Positions 33,772-44,696 are shown, counted from the first letter of the stretch. The stretch is 64,000 nucleotides of DNA from Limnephilus marmoratus (GCA_917880885.1 OU862920.1:62001-126000); one strand, 5' to 3'. The notes: generated by a model not told the origin, from the letters alone. Made by a program: numbers and translations.

Positions 33772-34200
33772 TAAGAGGGCATAACCAGAGAAAACCAGAA
33801 ATATGTCATTTTCAAATCAGATTTTAGTCGTATTGACTCTTTTCCACAAAAAATTATAAATGGATTTCGAAAGATTGTTATTTTATCTAGCATTCGACGT
33901 AATAAATTTTGAGAAAATTTTTTAATTTTTAGTATAATAAAGTTATTCCATAGGTCGTTGGCAGATTTGTTCAATTTTCAAAAAAGTTTTTGTATTATAC
34001 CACACCCATTTCAAATAATAAAATCATGCAGTAAAATAAATCAATACGTTATCTAGCAAATGTATGTTTTAGAATTTTAATTTTAGTTTCAATAAAATCA
34101 TTAAAAAATATGTACGTACATGTGTTTCTTGGCGAAAATTGGTCCGTTTGTGTATTTATTTGCGCACTTACAAACTAATATATTTCAGATTTTTTTACAT
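33772..34200 (-). repeat. Right arm of a ~430-bp inverted repeat pair
   Basis: Mirrors 27045-27478, from TTAAGAGGGCATAACCAGAG to AACTAATATATTTCAGATTT. The two arms flank the R4 LINE and exon 4. Confidence 0.85.
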
Positions 34201-35585
34201 ACTTATTTTGCTAAGACGTTATTGACAAATAATAAATAATTTTGATCGAAAAATAATTTTAGTAAGTATTTAATATTAATTAATTTACAGCTTAGCATTC
34301 CAACATTTTTCTGATCGAAAGAAACACAAAAATTCAGAGCTCATTCGGCCAGCAATCGTCGCCTGGACAAGTCGTGTCCGCGACGCTCTTGGTCGTCACA
34401 TTTTAAAATGACAAATTGAAAACGAAACTTTAAAAATAAATATACGATTTCTTGTTTCACGTTTGTAAAGATCTACAGGGTTGCCCGAACGCAAAATTTC
34501 ATGTTCATTGAATATTTTTGTGCTAAAATTTTTATAATTTTGAAATTTTTTATTTGTAAATTATTGTTATGTGAATACCGCACAAGAGTCCCAACTGCTC
34601 AAAAAAAATGTTTTTTTCTAAATAATATAATATTTTAAATTACGTATTGTGTGACGTATCATGTTCGTATATAATGTAATTTTTTTGCGGCAGAGCAGAG
34701 ATCAGAGCTCAGGATAATGGGCCATGTAGTTATCTGTCAGGTAGGTAGGTTTTCAGAAAAATAAAAGAAGATGAACTTTAGAAAAATGTATTGAATCCAA
34801 ACCAAAAAGCCACATGAAAGTGTAAAAACTTCATACCAAAGTAACAAAAGAACATAGTAAAATACACATACCAGATGGACTCTTGGGTTATGCTAATCTA
34901 ACTAAAATTTACTCCGGATGACGACCGCACACTTGCTTCGTGGAGGGAAACGGTTATGGGACGAGACTCCTAGTCTCAACAACCGGGAATGGCGCAGAAT
35001 CCGGGGAACCTAGGTTATACTTCTATGTAGGGAGAATACCGCTAAATCTCCAAGGAGCGGCTGCAGCCTCAGGCTGACTCAACAATCTCCATCCGAAGGC
35101 ACGTGGGCCATCCAGTCTCCAAATCTTAAGAATTTCGGAAGATCAATACGTAATCCGTGACTTCGCGACGCGGGGTCAAAAAGGCATATTATACCAGCCA
35201 CAAAACCGGGACAATCACTTTGTAATTTCACTCCAAAAACATTTCTATACTTGGCCAACCGCCAACACCGGTAAAAAGTGGGACTTTCACATCATCCACT
35301 ATAAATAACACCGTACACGAACCTCTCGTGTTACGTAAAAACACCCCGCGCCCTTTTAAGTTTTAAATCAACTTAGATTCTCATGATTAAACGAAAATTT
35401 AAACACCTTGATGGTGAATGACTAATTTCCGCCACAGTGCCTTTCTGCCGCGGGAGGAAGTGACCATAAACAAAAAGGAACCTCTCTCTTTTCCAAAAAT
35501 TACCAGTGTCCAAAAAACACCATAGACAAAATAACCACCTAAGCAAGAACTGCATTAGTCACATAATTATTTATGTGACAATTGT
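34201..35585. other. Intron; unidentified GC-richer stretch at 34880-35380
   Basis: The stretch 34880-35380 (GGATGACGACCGCACACTTG onward) is richer in GC than its surroundings and looks repeat-derived, possibly an untranslated retroelement segment. It has no open frame. A short SINE-A tail lies reversed at 34571-34600. Confidence 0.35.
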
Positions 35586-35735
35586 TAAGTGAATACCGCA
35601 CAAGAGTACCAACTGCACCAAAAAATAAATATAATATTTTTTATTATAAATTACCGCACAAGCGTCCCAACTGCTCCGAAAAAAAGATTTTTTTTTATTC
35701 TAAATTATTGTTATGTGAATACCGCACCGGGGGGG
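35586..35735 (-). repeat. Tandem SINE-A tails
   Basis: The phrase TGAATACCGCACAAGAGTNCC followed by AACTGC and an A-rich run occurs at about 35589 and, as TACCGCACAAGCGTCCC, at 35653. A third, partial TGAATACCGCAC lies at 35716. These equal the reversed 3' end of SINE-A, repeated without the body. Confidence 0.6.
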
Positions 35736-35756
35736 GTTAGTCTAAAACCTTATGTC

Positions 35757-35802
35757 TGGGGACAGGGACGGGGACGGGGACGGGGACGGGGACAGGGACC
35801 GG
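35757..35802 (+). repeat. (GGGGAC)n microsatellite, potential G-quadruplex
   Basis: Seven or so imperfect GGGGAC/GGGACA units in a row on the plus strand. The runs of three to four G every six bases could fold into a G-quadruplex in single-stranded DNA. On the gene-sense (minus) strand the RNA would be C-rich. Confidence 0.85.
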
Positions 35803-35814
35803 GATGGATGGGGA

Positions 35815-35945
35815 GATCCTGACAAATCTCACCCCATGAACCCGGGCTCCCCTGCTAAGTCGCTTGGGGTGACCTATTGCAGAAGTATTGGTAATCCAAT
35901 ACATGGTTCCCGGGGCGGCGGTACCATACCCGCCTTCCAAATTAC
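35815..35945 (-). mobile_element. REP-A 5' fragment, minus
   Basis: Only the first third of the family, from GAAGGCGGGTATGG to the TTCATGGGGTGAG segment, is present. Confidence 0.7.
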
Positions 35946-35959
35946 TGATACTAACTATT

Positions 35960-36350
35960 GACGGCCGGCGTGGTCAAGGGGTAAGGCTCTTGACTCGCAA
36001 TCCGAAGGTCTTGGGATTGAATCCCGGCGTAGGCAAATACATTTTATTTGGCTAATTTGGGTTATTACACAATTAATTCATTTAAAAATAATATATTTGT
36101 GTCACGTTCCAGAGTGGAAGATACTTTCAGTATCGCCCTGGTGTAAGACCACCATTCAGAATTGAAACGTTGCTAGAAATGGCTTTAGACGTGTTTAGTG
36201 ACCAGATCTCAATAGCCAGGTAATTCCTCGCCTTCCTCTTCCCCATCTCCTTCCCCTCCCCACCACCTTCAGCCTCTCAAAATACCCAATAGTCATGCCA
36301 TAATCTCACTGGCTCTAGACGGGAGCACTTGGGTCTCTTGTGCTTTTCTT
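35960..36350 (+). mobile_element. SINE-A, full-length copy
   Basis: The tRNA-like head has box A CGTGGTCAAGGGGTAAGG and box B GGGATTGAATCCC. A body starting CACGTTCCAGAGTGGAAGAT follows, with a pyrimidine-rich CTTCCTCTTCCCCATCTCC stretch and the tail CTTGGGTCTCTTGTGC. The head is so well kept that it could be mistaken for a tRNA gene, but it is linked to the body as in the other copies. Confidence 0.8.
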
Positions 36351-37711
36351 ACAAACCAACTGAATATTACTCGGTTAAAATACAATTAAAAACAAGCAAT
36401 AAATATATATAATATTGTTTTTCATGTTAGTATCTACTTTATACCTAAGTACTGTGTTTACGCATTTCACTTGCATCTATTTATGTTTACACACTTCGAT
36501 AAACAAATTACAAATAACAACTTTTTCGGAAAAAAATCAGGAAGTGAGAATCCGACATCTTTATCTGAACCATACCATATCTGAACCGAAACAAACTCCG
36601 CGTGACCTAGTAGGTACGTGAAACACGGCTAGCGGCGAGACGACATTTAGTTTCAAAAGCGTCCGCTCGCGATCGCTGATGTTTTATGAGCGCTACAGTC
36701 GAAATCGGAATCCTGATTTGCTGGTTAAACAGCCTTAAGGTGCTTTATACTACTACACCAAAAGAGGCTTGCGTGGGACTAAATTTAATTTAAATTTAAA
36801 TTCACATTAAATTAAATTCAATTAAATTTCACTAAATTTCTAGTGCTGATTTCCATTCTGTTGATATATTTTTGTCCGCGAATAGATTCATCAATCAAAT
36901 CATTTTTAGGGTATTACGCCCAGAGAGTTTTGGAGTTATTTACACATCCCAATTTATTTCTTCAAACACAGCAAACTTATTTTGTGGCATCATTTTAATT
37001 CGAAATTAACACTAACTAATAATAACCACATGTAACCTCTCAACTGTTGCTGGCCTTCAATGTTTTTTTAAATGCGATTTTAACCCTAATATATAAAGAA
37101 AATGTATGAAGGACAAGGTCAGACTCGCCTGTGCAAATATCAATCTAGGGGACCTAGGTAATATTTGATCTTTATTTTTAAATTATTTTCAATGAAATTT
37201 GCAGGTGGCTTTTGGTAGCTGTCAAAGTAATGTTTATGTTTTCAAATAAGAATAAAGGTCCTTATTTCTTTGAAAACTCCTTTGAATTGTGTTTTTTCAT
37301 GTTGGGTAGGTATTCAGGTTTGTGGAGAACTAATAAAATTAATTTATATTTTAATGAATATATTTTTTGACAATTATTTCCAAAATGGGAGATTTTTTAA
37401 TATTTTTTTAGTTAGTTAGCTATTCTGGAAATAGTTCTTACCATATTATCGTGTAATATACATTAATAATAAGGTAAAAAAACAATTGCTTTGTTTTAAT
37501 ATCGATATTTTATCGGAATTCATCAAGGTAATTTTCATGCGGTTTTTCAAAATACCATCCAACGTTCAACAGATTGAAAAGTAAACTCTGAGGAAGCGAC
37601 CACGAAACATGTCAGTTTTTTATAAACAATAAATGTGGTTAAAGCAATGAAATCTATTAATTTTGAAATTACATATTTATGATTCTGAGATTATAGTAGC
37701 TATGTACTTAC
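36351..37711. other. Intron 3 of GIGYF-like gene, unremarkable
   Basis: AT-rich; a low-complexity TTTAATTTAAATTTAAATTC stretch lies near 36785. Nothing coding was seen. Confidence 0.5.
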
Positions 37712-37878
37712 TTGGCGTATAATGCTGGATTGTAGTCGTACGTTGGTTTAGCGCGTCCGCGCTGTGATGGGAACTGTTGCTTGCCCATGGTGGAACGGGA
37801 ACTGGCGCTGGGGGGCCCCATGTTGCTCGGGCCCACTTTGTGAGGGACATTGCGAGCCGGCCAAATGTTGCGACGAAT
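37712..37878 (-). CDS. GIGYF-like gene, exon 3
   Basis: Encodes IRRNIWPARNVPHKVGPSNM, then a Ser/Arg/Gly-rich stretch with QRGRAKPTYDYNPALYA. Acceptor TATGATGCAG, donor GCCAA|GTAAGT (consensus). It starts in phase 0 after exon 2 and leaves two bases, which exon 4 completes. The RG-rich, disordered character is compatible with the region following the 4EHP-binding motif in GIGYF proteins, but the sequence itself is not conserved enough to prove it. Confidence 0.75.
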
Positions 37879-39492
37879 CTGCATCATATAAAACAATATT
37901 AGATGGATGCGTGCATCATGTTCTTTTAAGTAAATATATGATATAGTCGGTGCAAGTCCGACACTGTGGAAGAACCATGAACGATTTCCAAAAATGTTCA
38001 GAAGGAATAAAAAAAAAAACTATCTAGGGATTTACACACTCCACCTTGTTTTGTACTGCTGGACTTTAATACGGTATATGCATTGGTCAAATTCAAATTT
38101 TGAAAGCTCTAATCTATGAGGCTTGTGCAGTTTAACTGAAAGTACCAAAAAAACCTATTTTTAAATTATTGGCTCATAAGCAGTATTCAACATAGACCAT
38201 ATTAAGTTTAATTTACTCAAAATAATACCTGTAATTCTGTTTTAGATTATTCTTTATTATGTTATTGTGATAATATTGGATATATTAAATAGTATGTAGC
38301 AATAATGTACATCAAATATTGGAAAATGTGTGTAGTTTAAATTCGTAACTTAAAAGGAATGTAGGTGAAAATTTATAACTTTGCGATGGAACAATAATTA
38401 CAAAATGAAATTGTATCTTTACGTTTAAAGAGGAGTCACCCATTATTGGGTGGGGGATTTCATGAAAGTGAACTTAGTAAAACTCAAACCTTTTAGCATT
38501 TAGTTAGCATTCTAGTCTGGTGTGTCAACTTACTTACTTCTTACAGCACTGAATTCAGTTGAGAAGAAAAAACTACATAGACATAATAGCGCATATAAAA
38601 TATATAAAATATAAAATCCACACGCACACATCGGAGAGGCCGAGTCCCGCGCCACTTCAGGCCGCAGCGCAGAAAAGTAAAGACCGATAGGTTTACAGCG
38701 CAGTTCACTGTGAGACTTTTCTGCGCGGCGGCCTGAAGTGGCGCGGGACTCGGTTGCTCCGAAGTGTGCATGCGGGAGACGCTAATGTGAGATGCACATA
38801 TTTACCATAATATATCATCTCTATGTTTATGAGCCATGATTCAAATATTTATTAAGTATGTGCTAAAGCACAGTAGTAAAACAATGAAAGCTCTCAAGGG
38901 AAAGCGGAAAGTTATAAAGATTATTACAAGTGGATACTTAAAAAACACTGACATAGCTTGGCTGGCAAATGCTAATTGTCAGAGTGAATTTGATTGGGCA
39001 GTCTCTCTGAATAGTAGTCTTTCACCTTAATATTAGGCGATACTGAGTCTCTTCCACTGCCAACATCCCATTATTTAAATTAATTCATTGTGAAAGACAA
39101 ATTAATTTAATAAAAATTACTTGCGGATGCCGGGATTTGAAATTTAGTCTGTTATATAAATAAACTCTAACACTAAAAATGATGTAGACATAGTCACAGC
39201 TAAACAAAGCGTTGGGAGATTTTATACATTTTTCCCAGAACCCTAAATTAGAAGATTTGGTTGGGTCAAGCAAGAAAGGTAACAGAGGTAACACTCTTTC
39301 ATAGAAGGGTTATTTCCTCGAAATTGCGAACAAGTTTATTTAAAGAAATTACCGCTAGTTAGTGCCGTGATCAGAGTTAGCCATCACCAAAACAACAAGC
39401 CATTAGTTGGAAGGGAATCTAACTGACATCCATATAGGATTATGTGACAGTGCAGCAATGAGGATGATATTAAATAATACGCCAACACTCAC
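37879..39492. other. Intron 2 of GIGYF-like gene
   Basis: AT-rich intron with one conspicuous GC-rich fold-back (38626-38772). No other element was recognised. Confidence 0.5.
38626..38772. repeat. GC-rich fold-back with ~53-bp arms
   Basis: Left arm 38626-38678 (core GAGTCCCGCGCCACTTCAGG) pairs with right arm 38715-38772 (core CCTGAAGTGGCGCGGGACTC), with few mismatches and a loop of about 36 nt. The surrounding intron is AT-rich. In the gene's transcript it would form a long, stable stem. It may be a fold-back MITE or a structured RNA; no target duplication was found. Confidence 0.85.
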
Positions 39493-39628
39493 CAACTCGT
39501 CCTTACTCTCCGGCCGGAACGCTAAAGGCAACTGTGTCGCATTTACAAGTAGTGCCGCGCTGTTTGTCAGATCATTGGGTGGACCTGCGTTCCAATCATA
39601 AAGCGCCAGCATCTCCTCTCGTCCGTAA
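39493..39628 (-). CDS. GIGYF-like gene, exon 2 with eIF4E/4EHP-binding motif
   Basis: Together with the last residues of exon 1 it reads VYRYGREEMLALYDWNAGPP, which matches the GIGYF1/2 4EHP-binding motif region (YRYGREEMLALY). Farther on, ATQLPLAFRPESKDE aligns with the auxiliary part of that region, where the family has a PLAL-P-EE pattern. GIGYF proteins tether the cap-binding repressor 4EHP to mRNAs and block translation. Acceptor TTTGTATCCAG, donor GAGTTG|GTGAGT; the phases fit exons 1 and 3. The first exon, however, lacks the usual FGPEWL opening, so a divergent family member or another 4E-binding protein is possible. Confidence 0.75.
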
Positions 39629-40020
39629 CTGGATACAAACAACAAAACAACTCTTTAGTGTCTACAATTTTACTTGTACAACTCGAAAAACATCTATGTA
39701 TTATTTTTAAGGGACAATCAAGTAGAAAAGGTATGATTTAATAGACAAACTAATTGCAAATCATTATAAAACAGCTTATAATACATTATTTTCTTTAAAT
39801 ATTTTTACCTAGTTTTTCTATTTTGTTTACCGATAGACGTATAATTGATAAAATTATTTACCAAAGTTCGGTAGTTTGACTTTGGATTGCGTGCATTTTT
39901 GTATTTAATCTGATGTAAATACGCGATACGACAGTTACAACATGAAAATGAAATGGCACAAATATAATCCAATGTCTTGCGATGATGGGGCCTAAGGAGA
40001 TTATGCACCAGAGTATGTAA

Positions 40021-40065
40021 AGTTTCGGCTTCGGTCTCAGGTTCGGCCGAAACCGAAACTTCCAT
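40021..40065. repeat. TTTCGG/CCGAAA palindromic repeat
   Basis: AGTTTCGGCTTCGGTCTCAG followed by GTTCGGCCGAAACCGAAACT. A longer stretch of the same kind is at 45915-45990, on the far side of the DIRS element. Confidence 0.6.
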
Positions 40066-40174
40066 ATAAGGTCATGTTTTCGTGGAAAAAAAAATTGTCA
40101 ATCTTAATCAATCAGCCTTTATTTTTAAATCATATATTAGAATAATTTTACCTACCAATAAAATTTATATTTTG

Positions 40175-40196
40175 TTTCCATCGATGCCTGGAATCC
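40175..40196. repeat. DIRS complementary repeat, outer copy
   Basis: TTTCCATCGATGCCTGGAATCC, exact reverse complement of the copy at 40387-40408. It lies past the recombinase stop and is probably part of the 3' terminal repeat. Confidence 0.8.
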
Positions 40197-40340
40197 ATTA
40201 TGAGAGAGAGCTAGCTCTTTCGCCCTTTTAGTTTCCGTTTCGCGCGTGTTTATTCCCTATATTTGCCCCTTTTTTATTCGACTTGCCACATTTTCTCTCT
40301 GCTGGCAACACTAGTGACGCGCATCTCAGATCACGTGATG

Positions 40341-41390
40341 TTATTGTTTGTCATATGACTCGTAATGCACCAGGTAGGGATTACCCGGATTCCAGGCATC
40401 GATGGAAATGGATGGAGTAAAGAATGGAGTCATTGAGTGCTGGAGGTGCTCGCTTCTGGAGTGCGCTATCTCCTTCTGGTAGAACTTCCGGAAGGTGTGC
40501 TCGGACTTCCAATTCCCTCTAGCAAGAATCTCCTCTATGGGGTAGTCTTCCAACCAGTTTAAGGAGGCTACAGCCGAGCGTACACTTCCCGGGGTTGCGT
40601 GGACTCCAGCTTCTCTGAGGACTGATTTGATCCATCCCCCTATTATTGTTTGCGTTGCCGGTTTTGCTTCTCCTGATGTGGTCACAAATAGGTTCTTTAG
40701 TAGTGGACCTCTTCTGGCTGTAGAGAGGGCAACGACTTTTCTCAACCATTTAAGGAGGTTGATGTTATCTTTTTGTGAGCCCGTCAGTTTCCAACCTGAT
40801 TGTTTGTGGTTGGCTGTGTCGGTTTTTGCCCCAAAAATTGGCCACAGGGTAATAGAGTTCCTCTTGTCGATGAAATGTTCCGGGGTGATTCTGAGCAGTG
40901 TCAAATCATGAACTCTCCTGCCTGACGCCAGGACGAGGAGTATTGCTGCCCTCCGTGACGCTTCAAACAGCGAGTCTTCTGCGGGGGAATTCTTGACCAG
41001 CCAGTCTATTACTTGTCTGGGATCCCAGATAGGGGCTATCTCCTTGGTCCTCCTTGCCATTGAGATTGCCTTGAGAACGTGTCTCACCAAGAAATCAGAG
41101 CTGATTTTTCTTGCATTCTGAGCCGGACCGCAGAAGGTAACAATGGCTGACTTGTGGACCTGAATGGTCCCTGGGGCTAGGCCTCCTTGAACAAATAGTT
41201 AGGCTAGATACCTGGCGACCGTAGTTGGTGGGGGATTGTTGACGTCCACACCGTTTTGAGTGCCCCATTTACGCCACCTATCCCATGCAGGTTTGTAGGT
41301 CTTCAGTGTAGACTCTCTCCAGGATGACTTGAGGAGTTGGCGTTCTTCCTGACTCCATGTTGTCAGGGCTTGTTCCCACCCGCAATTCTC
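40341..41390 (-). CDS. Tyrosine recombinase of DIRS element (one stop)
   Basis: The N-terminal core-binding part reads SSWRESTLKTYKPAWDRWRK and reaches VARYLA before a TAA stop (41199-41201). The same frame then continues through the catalytic part: the first Arg in LASGRRVHDLTLL, a second Arg in TPGSVRSAVAS, and the nucleophile Tyr in TFRKFYQKEI. The position usually held by His, three before the second Arg, appears to be Gly here. A single stop within an otherwise open frame points to recent inactivation. It overlaps the end of the RT-RNase H frame. Confidence 0.75.
40387..40408. repeat. DIRS complementary repeat, inner copy
   Basis: GGATTCCAGGCATCGATGGAAA, embedded in the last codons of the recombinase frame and complementary to 40175-40196. 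Confidence 0.8.
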
Positions 41391-43260
41391 CAGACCTCTA
41401 GTTCCAGATCCTGAATCCTGGGAGGGGGTAGTCCTGTCGATGTGTCTATGAGGACTCCCTCTAGGCTGCGCAGGCGTATGGGAGGTTCGTCTGTTCGCTT
41501 TATTAGGTCGCTTCTCCAGAAAGTCTTCTCCCATTTTGGGACGACTAGAAGGAACATGCCCTTTGCCTGATTTAGGTGGGTGAGCACTCTCGGAACGAGG
41601 TTTGGCGGAGGGAATACCCAAGCTAGATTGTAGTCCCAAGGTTGACTGAACGCGTTGGGAAAGCAGGCTAAGCAGTCGCTTGAGTCTCTGGAGACGTATG
41701 TTGGTACCACGTGAGCAGTGGCTGAAGCGAACAGGTCTATTTGAGGGCGACCCCATTTTTTGAATATCTCCTTCGTTGCCGGACTTAGTAGATGCCACTC
41801 TGGGAGCGGTGCACCCCGAGAGAGACGGTCCGCAATTCCGTTGTATCTTCCTGGAATGTATTGGGCTGTCAGAGATATCTCCATCTGGTCTACGAAATCC
41901 AGTAGCTCCCGCGTTGTTTCCAAAAGGGCTAACGATTTTGTACCCCCTTCCTTGTTGACATAAGCCACTACTGTCTTGTTGTCTGTCTGCAATAAGACAT
42001 TCGTCCCTGCCAGGGCATGAGCTTGATCTTTGATGACCTCTAACACGGCGTATGCTTCCTTCCGGTTTGAGTGCCATAGTGCCTGTTCCCCTGTCCATTG
42101 GCCCGCAACTGTGGTGTCGTCTATTTGTCCGCCCCATCCTGTGTCCGCTGCGTCTGTTGTCAGGAAGTGATGGAAAGGGAGAGGTTGAATGGGGCTTGTC
42201 CTTCCAATGGCTGCTAGCCACCACTGTATGTCCTGCCGTGCTGCGTTGGGCAGAGCAACGGGCCGCGATGGTTTCAGGTGCTGTATGCGGCGGCTGAACC
42301 TCTGTAGTCTGCGGCAATGCAAGCGACCACGATGGATCACAAAATTTGCAAAGTTGAGTCTTCCCAGTAGACCGAGAGCCTGCCTGGGAGAGCAACTGCC
42401 GACTTCCAAGGGAACCTGCAAGGCTTGGCGTAGACCAGCGCACTTGCGGTCGGAGAGAGACTTTTGATCTGCTCTCGTGTCCCATGTTATACCCAGGAAC
42501 TCCAACTTCTGGGTGGGTGTCAGGACACACTTGTCCGGGTTTATGCACCAGCCTAGCTGTTGAAGTGTGTGCACTATAGCAGCGGCTTGGGAGGTGAGAA
42601 GATTTCTGGACTGGTTTGCTACTAAGAAGTCGTCTAGGTAGACTACAATCCTGAGTCCCTTTTTCCTTAGTAGTTCCGCTACCCAGTTTGAGAGCAGCGA
42701 GAAGATCCTTGGCGCTGATGACAGGCCGAAGGGCAGACATGTCATCTGAAGGAGCTCTCCGTTGTACACGAGGCGCAGGAACTTCCGGTGTGATCTTGCG
42801 ATCGGCACGTGGAAGTAAGCCTGGGAGAGGTCGACTTTTATCAGCCAGTCGTCGGGTTGGAGGAATTCCGGGACCCGAAAATGACTGAAGAGTCTGAAGG
42901 GCTTTGAGTCTATGAAGACGTTCAAGGCCTTCAGATTGAAGATGGGCCTGAGGGTGTGGTCTGATTTGGAGGTAAGGAACATACCTGACAGGAAGCTTGG
43001 GGAGTCGTCTGCTGCCTCCAGGATTTTTGATGCTTTCATCGTTTCGATGTGTGCGGTCATGCCTGGAGACAACCTTGTCCTGAAATTCTGCTTCAGCTCG
43101 GCCGATGGGAGCGCCAGAGGAGGTTTGGATATGAAGTGTATCCGTGCTCCTTTTAGAATGTTCAGGATTAGCGGTGATGCTCCCAGCTCCCTCCACACTT
43201 CCTGATACGCCTTTAGGCGTCCTCCCCAGAATGGCTCCGGCCTCCAGTCACCTCCATCGC
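41363..43260 (-). CDS. Reverse transcriptase-RNase H of DIRS element
   Basis: Open for more than 611 codons with no ATG at its start. The frame runs upstream past the gag stop (about 43250), so expression by frameshift or internal initiation is likely. RT motifs: LRPIFNLKALNVFI, VDLSQAYFHVPI (Asp), LPFGLSSAPRIF and VVYLDDFLV (YLDD box). RNase H: TTDAADTGWGG, NRKEAYAVLE and LLQTDNKTVVAYV. A post-RNase H domain begins PQIDLFASATAHVVPTYVS, as in other DIRS polyproteins. The frame is intact. The 665-codon frame over the same span is mostly a shadow whose last ~60 residues are the recombinase start. Confidence 0.9.
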
Positions 43261-44381
43261 CTCCTACCCCGATCGCTGGCCGCCTTGCGAGAGGGCTCTG
43301 GCTTTTTGGCGGGCTGCCTGTACGTCCTATCTTTCTCCGGCCTAGGGGCAGGTCGAAAGGGCTTCCTAGGTCGGGAGGGTGGAGCCTCTATCACCGGTCT
43401 TGCTGCTTGTGAGGTAGAGGGTTGAGGTTGACGGGGGATATAGGACGAGGATGCACCACCGAATATCTTGTCTCGTCCCCCGTTTGCCACGATATAGCCT
43501 GCCAGTTCCTCTTTATTAAAGAGGTGACTGGCGCTTGGAGGAATCCTGGCAAGGCCTTCCTTGATGTACGGGTCCCTTACTCCCTCTAGCAGGGCCTTTC
43601 GCCTACTTTGTAAGCATTCCGTTCGCCTTCCGCATAAAATCTGTAGGACGTCGTCTGTGGTCTTACTGTAAGTTGATTCCTTGGCAAACATCCCCTGAAT
43701 CTTGTCAAACAGAGTCGCAGGGGTCAAGCAGGTGCCTGGTTCGGATGCCCAGTTCACCAGTGCCTGCATGTTTCCTCTGACCGACTCTGTTTGGGATAGC
43801 ACTGCATTGGAGAGGGCTCCCAGGGAACGGTCCAGAGCTGGCGCGAAGGAGTTGTTCTTATCGAACCTCCTCAGTTCTTCGTTTACCTCCAGCTCTACGA
43901 AGGCGGGCGTAGCGGTGTACACTTTCTGTGTTTCGGCACAGCGAACACGCGACCATTCCTCCGAGCCAAAACGCTGAAGAGCCGAGATAACTGCGACTCT
44001 TCTTGCGTCCGCCTTCGGAATCGGCGATTCCTTCACCAAGGTGCTTGGATTGCAGAACTCCAAAACGTTTTTCTGAGCGGCTAGGCTGGCGGGCATCTCT
44101 AAAAACCCCGATTCTACCTCTTGCCGCATCTCTCCCGCGGAGTCTTCTTTGTCCGAGACCGTTTTCTCCGCGAACTCTACCCGATTCCCGGATAAAACGT
44201 CCGTCATGGCCGACATCTGTTGCATCAGGATGTCTACCCGAGGATCCCGATAGTAACGCATTTCTTCCGAAGTGTCGGATCCAGAGCTTTCGCGCGGCAT
44301 TCGGCGTTTCTGAGAAACTCGCGCTTGATCATTGTTTCCGACCGGCGAAGCGTCTTTATTGTCGATATCACTCATTTTCAT
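43248..44381 (-). CDS. Gag-like protein of DIRS element
   Basis: About 377 residues from ATG 44381 (MKMSDIDNKD) to the stop at 43248. It is hydrophilic and has no zinc knuckle. A Ser/Glu-rich N-terminus is followed by a helical middle (MQQMSAMTDVLSG; FDKIQGMFAKESTY) and a basic, proline-rich C-terminus ending RGRRRWR, which could bind RNA. Its position immediately before the RT and the absence of other domains support a structural (gag) role. The frame is intact. Confidence 0.8.
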   Translation of the reverse strand: MKMSDIDNKDASPVGNNDQARVSQKRRMPRESSGSDTSEEMRYYRDPRVDILMQQMSAMTDVLSGNRVEFAEKTVSDKEDSAGEMRQEVESGFLEMPASLAAQKNVLEFCNPSTLVKESPIPKADARRVAVISALQRFGSEEWSRVRCAETQKVYTATPAFVELEVNEELRRFDKNNSFAPALDRSLGALSNAVLSQTESVRGNMQALVNWASEPGTCLTPATLFDKIQGMFAKESTYSKTTDDVLQILCGRRTECLQSRRKALLEGVRDPYIKEGLARIPPSASHLFNKEELAGYIVANGGRDKIFGGASSSYIPRQPQPSTSQAARPVIEAPPSRPRKPFRPAPRPEKDRTYRQPAKKPEPSRKAASDRGRRRWR

Positions 44382-44696
44382 GCACAGTTTAAACACGCAA
44401 ACAACACAAAAAACACACTAAACAATTAGTCAATTTCTCAGAAAACTATCTATCATCATTCTGTCTCTGATATTTGAACTAAAAATAAACATTACATAAT
44501 TATCACTCCTTATTTCAAATAAATTATTTATGCTTTTTGAAATCGCTTCGTAAATAATATTAAAACAAAAAAAAATAGTAGGTATTACATATATGAACAT
44601 TATTAACAAATAACATAACATAAAAGATAGAAAACAAAATTACTTTTTTTAAACCTAAACAAAAAATACTCGTTCATCTTAAGAACAAAATAATTT

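Larger units (their letters stand above)
40175..44400 (-). mobile_element. DIRS-type retrotransposon
   Basis: Minus-strand order is gag, RT-RNase H, tyrosine recombinase, which defines the YR (DIRS/PAT-type) retrotransposons; these integrate through a circular DNA and leave no target duplication. There is no integrase or aspartic protease. A perfect 22-bp inverted repeat at 40175-40196 and 40387-40408 resembles the internal complementary region of DIRS elements. A matching 5' terminal repeat was not recognised, so the 5' end (about 44400) is approximate and may be truncated. It lies in intron 1 of the GIGYF-like gene. Confidence 0.85.

Noticed and set aside
35960..36035. tRNA gene-like sequence with good A and B boxes
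   Set aside because: It is joined to the SINE-A body and tail in the same arrangement as other copies, and no convincing acceptor stem or cloverleaf closes it.
41199..43196. 665-codon open frame in the DIRS element
   Set aside because: Most of it is an out-of-frame shadow of the RT-RNase H frame; only its last ~60 codons are real recombinase sequence.
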